A stretch of 64,000 nt of DNA from Patiria miniata (Eukaryota; Echinodermata; Asteroidea; Valvatida; Asterinidae): positions 4,469,001-4,533,000 of the forward strand of contig NW_024037072.1 of assembly GCF_015706575.1 (NCBI RefSeq), in the 5' to 3' direction. Positions within the stretch are counted from its first letter, which is position 1. Every line of letters begins with the position of its first letter. Of this stretch, positions 30,466 through 41,200 are shown piece after piece. The notes under the pieces were generated by a model. The model ran no database searches, was not told where the DNA came from, and saw only the letters and a list, made by a program, of their open reading frames with translations. Made by a program: the position numbers and the translations under genes.

Positions 30466-32324
30466 ATCATCTTTGTACCTATTAAACTGATTGACTCACT
30501 AACTGAACCGGGCAGTTCTATCGTATAGGATTACACAGTAACGCCGAATGGGCTACATGCGGCCCATTGTGTGGACCAGATGCATGAAAACGATTGACCT
30601 TTCTGAATCAATTGAACATTATTTTGTGCGCTCAGTACAGCTGTGCTAGACTTGCCTTGTCGATCATATTTTACCCTTTTTTTTAAATCAGCCATTTTTA
30701 ATTGGTTTCCAGTTACAGAAACATCTTTTGGGATTTTTTCACTAAAAATCAGTAACATATTTCATATAATTCAACCGATTTGCAGTTGCCCTGGAAACTT
30801 AACTGAGGTGAACCGATTCACAGGCAATAATTCCAACAAAACCAAACTTCAGAAATTGGTTACCGAAGCTTTTTTCCCGGTTCTTGATCAAACAAAACTG
30901 GAAGCGGCCGTCACTAATTATTCAAGGCTTTAGTAGCCTAAGTGTAGTCAAACATGTACTATCTTTGTGCCTTGTTTACCTTTGGTGCCATCCCTAATTT
31001 CTGTTTACAGGGGGTAAAAAAGAAGGTCAGAAGTCAAACAATCATAGCCTGAGTATTTGGTGTGGAGTGTTTGTGCATTCCGTGATGATTCGCCATAATA
31101 GACAAACGTACCCCTGAAGCGATCCTCGGACGAGTAACCATAGCCACGGAATTCAAGACTTACGGGTGCGAGAAGAACTTGATCATGGTAAGATTTTTAA
31201 TCAGTTAATTTCTTTAGTTGAAACGTGACATTGTCATATTGTTAAAACCGAGTGAGGGCGAATACTGAAAGGATTCGCTCTGCGCTCGTCCTCTTTGTAC
31301 AGAGCGATCGTTGGTGCATAACTTCGCCGATTAAACATTAATTTTGTTCGTTTTTATTTGTTAAAATGGTACAATTTTGTTGACGTTGTTTATTGTACGG
31401 TTAGTTAACTTATAACTATACGGGAGAAGGTTTTGAAAAGGGATATGTGGGGATTTAGAAACAAGCACCCCCCCCCAAAAAAAAGAGTTCCACGGTTCCT
31501 TTAAGCGATTTTCATTTCACAAGAGCCACGTTTCCTGAAATTTGCAATATGCAGTAGAGCAAATTGTTTTCCTGGTATTTTTTTCGAATTTACCTAGGAA
31601 ATTTTTTTTTCATGGAAGTGATTACAACCACTTCCTTTCACATTTTGGCGGGCTAGTTTCTTGCGAGTTTGCCATGAAACTCGAACAATTCTCATTTTCG
31701 GTTTTTCTCCGTTACAGAACTGTACCCTTAAAACCTATTTCAGCAGCCACTCTGGTAAAGCACTGACTTTAATTTGTCTTTTGCAAAAATTAATTTGCAC
31801 ACGGAGTTGGAGTGTTTGTGAAGACAGTTGCTGCGTAATCCATTGGCGTCACCGTCTTGGTTTGTGTCTCTGAATATTGAGGAGCGGTAAAAACATAAAG
31901 CCAAGGAATGAATGCACATTTGACATGTCTCCATTCCGAAATGGAGACCCTTTTTTTTCTCAGGACACCAAATTTAATAAACGGGGGGGGGGGGGGCTTG
32001 TCTTCCAAATGGCGACGTTCTTCATGGACCCTTATCATGCATACTTGAAAATATATGACAATTTTCACGGCGCATTGTAATGCTTTTGGAGCTTGGTTTT
32101 CATTTCTTTTTTCCAGGTAAGTCTAGAACCATTTATGCAAATAGTTACTGAAAAAATATCTTTCAATTTACGCAATATTAGCAAATCTATTGTCTCTGTG
32201 ATGTGCAGTGGTGTGTTATTCCATCCGTAAAAGCGGTCGTATAGTCTTTATGATTTAGCTGTAGCTGAAGTTTTCAATCCTTGGACAAAATAATACGCAT
32301 TCCAGTGAATTCGAGTGTATAGAC

Positions 32325-32525
32325 TTTAAAGGTTATTATACAACAATTTTGGTTTTGCTGTAGTTTTCAGAAATGGATGGATTTGAAGGGTTTGGAGGGT
32401 TTGGTCAGGGAACCAGTTACACCCGTTCACGGATGTGTAACCGACTTGCAAACAAAGTGGGCACTGACTAAATTTAATACCTCGGGGATAGTATTTGAAA
32501 AGGTCAGGTTTTTGCGCCTTTAAAT
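32325..32525. mobile_element. Fragment of the TTAAAGGGAAT MITE family
   Basis: Shares TTTTGCTGTAGTTTTCAGAA, the GGGAACCAG block, CACCCGTTCA and TGTGTAACC with the full copies. Ends eroded. Confidence 0.5.
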
Positions 32526-33195
32526 TTTTTTTGAGATTATATTCTTATTCCCTTTAGCTCAAAACCTATTAAGGCCTAGACCGATTACAACTATTGCCTA
32601 TTGGCCATTACACACCTAATCAAAATGTACACAATGAATGAAAAAAAAATGGAAAAACCAATTTTTAAAAAGGAGCTGCCGTTTCGAAACGCTCTGCCCT
32701 TTGGGCCATTTGGCTGTCTTTCTGAGATAAATCAACCGATTTGAAAGCCGAATTGGGTGATAGGAGATTATGATCAGGCACTTTGATCGTTTAAATATAA
32801 AACTACATGATTAGTGGCCTGTCGTGACAGGTGTGATGACACGATAACAGCTGATGAGTTGACTTTAGGACCGATCTACCAAATCAACTCACTCTAAACC
32901 TAGTAGGTCCAGAACTCGAATCGACCACATATAATAGTACGTCCTCATGCAGAGTCATAGAAAACAATTATTCAATTTTCAGAATCTCTGAAAAGTGGTC
33001 ACGGTTTTGCACGTTTTGTTCTCCACGTACTGTAAAGGTATACCTTGGGTGACGAATTGTGCGCATGAAAAGAAAAAATAAACATGAAAACTGAGAATCT
33101 GACTGACATTTTTTCACTTTGATATTCGTTTTCAAAGGTGGATCCTATCCAAGTTCCATGAGTGAGTAAAAAGTCGCCTCGGGAAATACACCGCC

Positions 33196-35085
33196 ATGGA
33201 GTCAATCGAGGACTACACAGATGACCTTCGTGCCTCTCTCAGGCAGCGCATGGAGCACACCCTCAATGACAAGAAAGTTCAAGTTGCCGATATCCTCTCC
33301 AGCACGCATGGGCAGATGATGGGGGCCAAGTTGACCGATCCTCAACATTGGTCCTACTCCGGTTCCCGCCGGTGTTTGGCCGAAATGCTGCATCGAAGCT
33401 ATGGAGGCCCGAGTTGGAATAGTCCAGCGACGCCCCAAGGCTCACCGGCAGATGGCGTGTTTTCTTCCATGAGTCAGCGAGAGGAGGTTGTGGAACCCAT
33501 GGACATCGTTCCAATCAATCATCAGGAGACAGCGCCACGTGATTACGAACAGGTGAACTTGGGGAAGGCAGATGACAGACAGGTTCAGAGGAGAGTTAGG
33601 TTTGAAGACGACGTAGGTAAAAACAGCACATCTGCACCAAGCCTCATCAATAACACTTTCCCGGGTGAGATGCTTAAAAGGGTTAATGAACCCACACGAG
33701 CAGTTTGTGGAGAAAAACTTCTTGTGAAAAACGCGGACAGGACGGGAAAACAGAAATATACCCCACAAACCCACAATCTCCACGAAACAGAGGCGATCAA
33801 ACGGTACAGAAGACGCGATGCAAGCCACATCCATTCCAAGGAACTATCGGGTACTGCAAGCAAGTCGGGCGCTCTGCGTCGGGGAACCTCACCCTTGTCT
33901 CCCGAACTTGGAAACCATCATATGCTTTCGGGATCTTTCAGACCAAAAGTGAGTTATGATGGTTCGAATCACGACGAAGTCAGTTCGTTAGCCATTCTTC
34001 CAATCAATTCAAAAGACACTGGACTATCAGCTCACCATAGTTCATCTGATAAAAGTTCGGCACCAAAGCGAACGCGAAACAAAAAGTTCGGTTCCCAAGA
34101 TACGCATGCCGAATTAAGGCAATCCACTGGCCAACGAAATGAACAAGTTGTCATTTTCGATAACTGGATAAAGCCACTCAACAAAACTGAATCCGCTCAG
34201 CTTTTCATGCAGTTAGGAGACAGCATGGACGGGGAAAGGCGGGAAAATGACAAACATGTAAAATCTCCAGGACCTAAACCTCAGAGGTCCTCCAAGTCCA
34301 CTCAGACGGAAACGCGACCTGACCAGTTTTGCAAAGTTGTACTGTTCACGGTTCCTCACTTCTCCGACCTGCGGGTGCAAGCCGGTTTGCACGGGGGAGA
34401 CAGTGCCTACATTTCTGCACGGAAGTCTAAATCCACCCAGAGTGCAGACATGACACAATGCCTAGCTCGGAGACAAGGCACACGCACTAATTTTCAGTCA
34501 ATTCTCGACAATGCGGACAAGAGATTGACGGGGATCGAACGGCAGAAGGGCAAGTCGTGCCTCGCTCAAAGAGAGATCAGCAGAGCACATCTCATCACCA
34601 AGGCCAGCCATATTGCGAGACCAGAAATGTCATGTGAACATCTTAGTGAGGACATTGACCTATGCAAGCCTTCTAGGACTGTTGGAACAAATACTTCCCC
34701 TGAAGGAACTGAATACAGTCATCCGACAAAGAATCTCGCTAAATATAAATGGAAATCTGACGAGAAATCGCACAGAGGAAAGCGTCCTCTTTCCAACTCA
34801 ACCAAAATCATGCCAGACGTGAATGGCGCCCTCTCTACCACTGATTCGGCTATGCAGCAGCCTCGTGCAAAATCGAAAAGCGCGGGAATTTTCATAACTG
34901 CCACGGACCGGATTTCACCAACTTCGCCTGCTGGGCGGTCGCATGCCTCTACTTCGGAATGTTCGGACCAGAATTCAACCAATGAGACAGGAATATTGGT
35001 CATTCATGCCGCCAGTGGAACAACTAAATCTATGCCACTTACGCCACGAACTAGTAAAGTCCCTTTGAAAAATAAGACATTTTAA
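33196..35085 (+). CDS. Unrecognised 629-aa disordered protein with PP1-docking motif
   Basis: One uninterrupted frame of 629 codons, starting at an ATG in strong context (CCGCCATGG) with an in-frame TGA about 40 bases upstream; a tiny upstream ORF (33158-33169) precedes it. I do not recognise the family. The N-terminal 90 residues (MESIEDYTDDLRASLRQRME, then a W/Y/G-containing part to about residue 75) look foldable. The rest is Ser/Thr/Lys/Arg-rich, lacks hydrophobic segments, and is probably disordered. RVRF at 133-136, followed by acidic residues, fits the RVxF docking motif for protein phosphatase 1. No signal peptide or membrane segment. Length and codon regularity argue it is real. It could be a whole single-exon gene or a large last exon. 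Confidence 0.75.
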   Translation: MESIEDYTDDLRASLRQRMEHTLNDKKVQVADILSSTHGQMMGAKLTDPQHWSYSGSRRCLAEMLHRSYGGPSWNSPATPQGSPADGVFSSMSQREEVVEPMDIVPINHQETAPRDYEQVNLGKADDRQVQRRVRFEDDVGKNSTSAPSLINNTFPGEMLKRVNEPTRAVCGEKLLVKNADRTGKQKYTPQTHNLHETEAIKRYRRRDASHIHSKELSGTASKSGALRRGTSPLSPELGNHHMLSGSFRPKVSYDGSNHDEVSSLAILPINSKDTGLSAHHSSSDKSSAPKRTRNKKFGSQDTHAELRQSTGQRNEQVVIFDNWIKPLNKTESAQLFMQLGDSMDGERRENDKHVKSPGPKPQRSSKSTQTETRPDQFCKVVLFTVPHFSDLRVQAGLHGGDSAYISARKSKSTQSADMTQCLARRQGTRTNFQSILDNADKRLTGIERQKGKSCLAQREISRAHLITKASHIARPEMSCEHLSEDIDLCKPSRTVGTNTSPEGTEYSHPTKNLAKYKWKSDEKSHRGKRPLSNSTKIMPDVNGALSTTDSAMQQPRAKSKSAGIFITATDRISPTSPAGRSHASTSECSDQNSTNETGILVIHAASGTTKSMPLTPRTSKVPLKNKTF

Positions 35086-35357
35086 GCATAATTTGCGACT
35101 TCTGACGATCAACACTAAACAATTCCTTAAACTTCTGCTGTTCGTTGGCGACCCGTGCACTAGACTTATACATTGTACATCGGTGTCTTTTATCCCAGCA
35201 CCGCACTAGTTCTTAATCTTCACACCAGATTCATTCACACATCACTTTCTGCAGTTACTCCATTCATTTTCTTTTGTACATTTCTGTGGCGTTTTATTCT
35301 TTTCTTTAAAAGACACAAACTTCTCATTTCGAAAGATTTAGTTTGACACTTAATAGG

Positions 35358-35481
35358 AATAAAATCTGTATGATTCAAGTAAAACAACAACTAAAAGAAA
35401 AAAAAATAACAGTGAAAATACTTTGTGCTCTATAAATTAGAATGACTTTTATCCACACAAAATTCTCAATTAACGAATAAA
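35358..35481 (+). terminator. Polyadenylation signals of the 629-aa gene
   Basis: AATAAA occurs at 35358-35363 and again at 35476-35481, the latter followed by a GT/T-rich stretch. These lie 270 to 400 bases after the stop and fit a normal 3' UTR. Confidence 0.6.
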
Positions 35482-36010
35482 GACGATTTTGTGATTGTAC
35501 ATTTATTGTATATTGCTAACAATGTTTTTCAACTCTGTTCCCCAGGAATATATGAATATTTTAATATATTGGAGTTAATTTATTCAAAAAATACTAGAAG
35601 TCCTTTATAAATAAAAGTAGCAATACAGCCTAAAACTTTAAATCACCACGCAGCAAAGATAAGCCTTGTAATAACCGAGAAGTTTAAAAAGTGGACTGCA
35701 CAACCTGTTACATGTATATAGAAATGCAATGTCATTTAATTCTTTGAACTCATTATAGAACTATCACAAAATTAACATTACAAATTATGTCCAAATAAAT
35801 ATTTACATATTTATACTTAGCACAAAAATTGACCAGATCATTAATATTTCAGCTGTGGCATGCAACAAAATTTACCAAGACTGGAACACATTTTGCAATT
35901 TATTTGCCTCAAATATTTGTTGATGTACCAGGAAGAACTGTATTTATTAAAGTAGGGGCACATGTTTTTGTTCGAGTTCTAATGACGTAAACGTGTATCT
36001 TGATTTTTGA

Positions 36011-36134
36011 TGCATGTATTTTGGATGTACATGTATTTTGGATGTACATGTCTTTTGGATGTACATGTATGTTGGATGTACATGTACCTGTATTTTGGAT
36101 GTACATGTATTTTGCATGCACATGTATGTTGAAT
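36011..36134. repeat. 17-bp minisatellite
   Basis: About seven tandem units of GTATTTTGGATGTACAT. The repeat is rich in ATGTACAT, like other simple repeats in the window. Confidence 0.9.
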
Positions 36135-36174
36135 GTTTCTGAAATCATCTTTTGTTATGCTATGAATTATTGCA

Positions 36175-37016
36175 GCTAAAGATGGTAATGGCACTAAACT
36201 CCCTGTGAAATTATTCTTTCTGGCATGACATTTTGAAGAAAACAATGACAGAAGGTCATTTCAAAAGATGCCTCTAAAGATGCATTTTTAGCCGCATCTT
36301 TGGAAATTTCCGTTAGCAGTTCCTTTTTAAAGGTAGAGTCCATCATTTGTAATTTGTGCATTTTGTTCGTTTGAAGCAACAAAAGAGTTCAAAATCTAAT
36401 GAAGGATACTGAGCAACTAACCTGATGAAGTTTCAGCTAAGCTTCAGCTGTACATTCCGAGAAAAACAGCATTCTAAGATCTCAATTTCAAATCAAAAGT
36501 TGCTGAATCATGTTTTGAATTGTTTTGAATTGCAACTATACGCGACGTCGCGCACTGATCCGACGAATTAAAACAACCGCGCGCGCGTGTGCGTCGTTCG
36601 AATACTTGTGCGCGCTGCGCTGAATAACAAAACGAACTACTAATTTAAATTTTCCTACGGTGCTTCTTAAGAATCACCGTTGGAAATGCCTTCTTTCGTT
36701 GATTACTTCAAAATGACAGCTTCCCAGAAAGAATAATTTCACAGGGAGTTTAGTCTCCTTACTATCTTTCAACCAAGTTAGTTTTTCAACAATAATTACG
36801 CCAGTTACTTTTCGGATGGTTGCAAATGATGGACTCTACCTTTAATTCGGGAAGCCGTGACTTTTGAATTGAAATCAAGATCCTAGAGTATTGTTTTCTC
36901 TGAATATACAGCATTCACTGAGCTAAAGCTTCATCAGGTTTAAATTCTGAGCATTTTTGTCGCTTCAAACGATAAAAAAAATGCACAAAAGACAAAATGA
37001 TATACTCTACCTTTAA
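36175..37016. mobile_element. Cluster of TTAAAGGTAGAG MITE copies
   Basis: A full-looking copy runs from TTAAAGGTAGAG (36327) to CTCTACCTTTAA (36845). Left of it (36175-36326) is an inverted piece of the same family; right of it (36846-37016) is another inverted piece ending CTCTACCTTTAA. All share segments with the copy at about 60935-61384. Nested or recombined copies. Confidence 0.65.
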
Positions 37017-37439
37017 GTGGGATGTTACTAACTTCTTTTAGTGTAGCTTATAAGTAATCAAAAGTATCCCCAGAATGAGGGGTGTTGGAGAAACACAATC
37101 TTGTCTTTTGTGGGTTTTGATCTCTTAAAGTTGGAAGCAATGCCTTTCAAGGTCTAATACCTGAGCAGTGTTGCATAATTCATGATTGATAATGTGGCAG
37201 TCTTCTGAGGAGTTAGTGGGTATTAAGTGGCACTTTTATTGATGATGCTCGAGAATGCAGGGAAAGGTGAAACTGTGAAAATTTGGCAAGTTTTTTTGTC
37301 AATTTCTTGAGTGATTGTGTGGGAATAGATTACAGAAGGGCGCCACGTATTCTGGTTCATGCACATAACTTAAGTGTGTGAAGAAATCAGCACGCGAACC
37401 AGAACGAAGACAGCTAACATCAGACTTCCGTACTCTATA

Positions 37440-38092
37440 CAGGGTGTTTCAAAAACAAGGAAACCCATCTTCAAAGAATGAGTATGGACAGACGATATGT
37501 TTACTGGCTATAAAACTGGTATCATCTGAAAGCGTAATCTCTATGCTTTTCAATGATACTATGTTTAGGGTTTCTGAGTCATGCATCAGTGAGCATCATT
37601 GTCTTGTACACTGGATGCAAAAATGCAGTTGGTTCACTTTCATAAAAAAAAACCACTGGGCACGGTGTGCCTATTGTTACAAAAATGTCTATGAAATGGC
37701 TTGAATGTTAATCCTCGGGAAAATAGCACACTGCTTTGAACGTGGCTTGGTCAAAACGAGAAATTCATGACAAACAATTAAATCATATTTTGAAACCAAC
37801 CTGACTTGGGTTTTTTGGTTTCTTTTTATGCACTCGTGTCTTCTTCTTGAATACTTATTCTCATGCACACCATGCTATTGTGTTTGACATGAAAGTGGAC
37901 GAACTGCAATTTTGCATCAAAATCTCATGACAGTGGCGCTCAGTGATGCATGACCCTGGAAATGCAAACAAGGTATCATTGAAAAGCATAGAGATTATGC
38001 TTTCAGATGATAACAGTTTTATAGCCAGTAAACATTTAGTCTGTCCATACTGGTTCTTCAAAGTTGGGTTTCCTTTTTATTGAGACACCCTG
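37440..38092. mobile_element. CAGGGTGT long-TIR MITE, copy B, TA flanks
   Basis: 653 bp with arms of about 245 bp, both containing GTTTACTGGCTATAAAACTG, flanked by TA on each side. The two arms read as near-identical peptides on opposite strands, which is an artefact of the inverted repeat and not a gene. Its right arm supplies the nearest polyadenylation signal to LTO1. Confidence 0.8.
38076..38081 (-). terminator. Probable LTO1 polyadenylation signal inside a MITE
   Basis: The first AATAAA on the minus strand after the LTO1 stop lies 162 bases downstream, within the terminal inverted repeat of the MITE at 37440-38092. No AATAAA or ATTAAA was found between the stop and this site. Confidence 0.5.
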
Positions 38093-38242
38093 TATAATTA
38101 GAAATTATTGACTATCACAAAAATAACATGGTTTGCAGCACATTAGTGAACAGTCAAGGAAGGATTGCTACCAGTACACACACAAACAATGTATCCTACA
38201 CACTGGAACTCCATCGGGTGGTGGGTGGTCACTCGGCGTCAT

Positions 38243-41200
38243 CTACTGCTCCTGAACAGAGAGTCCGCTGGGAACCCTGAACTTTGTCACATTCTTTGGC
38301 GCAACCTCCGAAAGGATAATAACATCTCTTGCTGGGGCTAGGGCAGGATACTGCAGCACCTGTAAAAAATAATATTATTAATAAGACAGTTTGAAGCATT
38401 CACAGTGGCAAAAACAAACATAGAAGTAAACAACTTGCACACTGATCCATTAAAGGGTTCATGAGATTAATTTTTCTGAGGAACAACTTTCTACTCCGAT
38501 TAAATGTATGAAAACTATATGTATTTGACAACCCTTTTTGGTTTATTTTATTGAATAGTGCACTTCTTTAAACATTTAAAATTGTCCATGCTTTTGTGGA
38601 CAACTGAGGGCGCTTTTGCTGTGATGTCATTTCAGGAAGACAATGTTCAGTTTAGGGGTTTTCTGTTCAAACTGTGAACCCAAAAGTTTGATCATTGAAA
38701 ACATTTGTGAGAAAGCTTTGCTCACTGGCTTACTGCCATGTACTGACTCAACAATGAATCGTAAAGAAATTTAATGACAGCAAAACATCCACAATTTTGG
38801 CAACTTCTGATGCTGGAATAGCTGTAACATTGAGGTTTCTGCCTGACATGGAATCACACTTTTGCTCATGAATATGGGAATTTGTATTAGCACAACAACA
38901 AAAAGGCTACCAAAATACCCTTGGAAATGGCAAAACTATAATTGAAAATATTAGTTACATGGGACACAAAGGTGCCTTTTCAAGGACTGCAATTAAAAAG
39001 TGCATTGCATGGGCCCTTTAAGCCCCTCCCCATATTAAACGTTTTGGCCAATCACAGCAATGACTGCACGACCAAATGTGCTCTAAATAAAGTCTGACAT
39101 GCGTGCACAGGTTTGCATGTGACGCATGCAGTTGCAGTGTGATATTTGGGAGGCTCGAGTGTCATTGGCCATGTGTATGGAGGCCGGCCCTGATAGATAT
39201 GACAACAATGATAGACTGGTGAATTTAAGGAATTTTAGAAAAATATTAAGAGCAATTCACGATGAGCTGTGCCCACCAAGCATTTGCTTTGAAGTGGCCA
39301 GTTTTCAACTTGACAAGTGTCGACCTCCTAAATACATCATCACTGATCCTGCATTACATGCATCAACACAAATGCATTCATTGATTTGATTATTCTGGAT
39401 TGCAAGTGTCTTCAATTCGGGCTGCAGATAAAACTTGTGCCATGACATCTGCAAGCTAACATGCATTATATAATTGCTTACCATTCCAGTTGGAAGCAGG
39501 CTATGTCGTCAGCTAGCTCCCGAGAGTTGTCTCACACCAACACAAGCTACGAACATCTCCTTTCCAACAGACATGCCCCTCTCAGAAGGACATGGGTGGT
39601 TGTTGGGTTTTCTCGTCGGTGAAATCCAGTTTAACACCGAGAAGTGAAGCAACCTAAACAAAAAAATCCTCCATCAAATGTTTTATGTATTTCAATTGTC
39701 ATATAATATAGTTTTTTTTAGATGGGCTGAGATGCAGTCCTGTTTATTAATGCAAAAAAAAGAAATAACTCAGATGACTTGGACTCCAGTCCACAATTTA
39801 AGACACAGACTTTGTATTCAAGGTTTCAGAGCTCAAGTACTGGTCATCTTGAAGCATCTGATTGAATTTTGGATGAGAATGGAAGGTTTACGACGGGATA
39901 AGCCCTCCTTGTCCGATCCTGCAAATCCCCCAAAGCTCCACCAGCCAATTTCACGAAACCTTATGAAATTGCGTAACTCCACTTCCACAACAATTTCATG
40001 CACACGTTGCGCAATATTTCACGCTGCCAAACAATTCAGTTATGACAATTTCACGAAAGTTTCAAATTGCGTGAGTCCGCGACTTACACAACACATAATG
40101 GCCTAACTTACGCAGTCCCTGTAGGTGGCGTAAGTTATGGCGTAGCGACTGAAAATCAACTATTTCACTGGCAAATTGTTCCCATTGTGGAGCCTGTCGT
40201 TGCTCAACTTATCAACATGGATACAAGACACTCAAAGTGTTGTGTTTGAAATACAGGTATATTACCCGTGATGGAATTTTTACAGTTGCTGCATGATTCC
40301 GAAGTAAGTAGGACAAAACTGTTTTCAAAATGGCGGACTAGGTGACTCAACGACTGTTTTGTGACTGAACAGTAATATTGAAAAACAGCCATTGTAAATG
40401 CTGTTTATCTACTCGTCCAAGATGTTTAAATTATTTAAAACGTTGCACAGCTACGAGTTTCATGAAATTGATCGTAAGTCCTACGCATGGCGTAAGCTAC
40501 ACCTGTTTCGTGAGGTCGGCCGAGGGTGTATTTTAAAGGGTCTGAGAAGTAAGAAAGCTATCAAAGCATATAAATAATGCTAACCTGCTTGAATTTGTCT
40601 CTGATTTTCTTCAAATCATCCCAGTAGCTTTCGTTGTTTATGTCGTTCACTTTAAAGGAGGCAAGCATGGCGTTCAGCGCATCAAGTGTTTTCACTACGC
40701 TGTGGAGATACCATAAGTCAGCAATATTTTTTGTACTCAATACATTTAATTTATTCTCCTGTCAAATGAGTGATCAAAATCACATCGTGGAATAGATCAA
40801 AGCAGTAGAAACTGCAGAAATGATCATTGGTATGGCAACTATTTTATGTTATACTAGTCTCTTTTTTGTAGGAAATATTAACAAACTGTCAGTTATTTCC
40901 CACTCTTTTCTGAAAGATGTGATGAACAATATTCCACACATCACATGGTATTTTGTTTTGATAAAAGATATTGTTGGGGAAAGACGCCACTTTTTTCATC
41001 ACATATATGATGCGATCAAGCTACATGAGTCGATTGTTGACCCTGGTCAAAGCAATTTTTACACATGTATTACAGATTTGAAAAGAGCACAATCTCAGCA
41101 TTACTTCTTTGAAAACTGCATGGTGATACCATCTTTAGTTAAAAAAATTATAGAAGTCTGAACACCAAGAGATGTGATAAAGTGATGTGATGAAGTGGCC

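Larger units (their letters stand above)
26600..33157. other. Intergenic stretch between beta-catenin and the 629-aa gene
   Basis: Apart from the elements listed separately, I see no supported exon. A donor-like CATG|GTAAGA near 31187 on the plus strand, together with an acceptor-like TTTTCAAAG ending near 33136, could be a 5' UTR intron of the gene at 33196. Frames at 28750-28941 and 30643-30933 lack any recognisable domain and are left out. Confidence 0.4.

Noticed and set aside
37378-38061. Two similar peptides on opposite strands suggesting a duplicated gene
   Set aside because: They are translations of the two arms of one MITE inverted repeat.
39126-39389. 87-codon ORF in LTO1 intron 3
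   Set aside because: No recognised domain, no convincing splice sites, on the opposite strand to LTO1; probably chance or repeat-derived.
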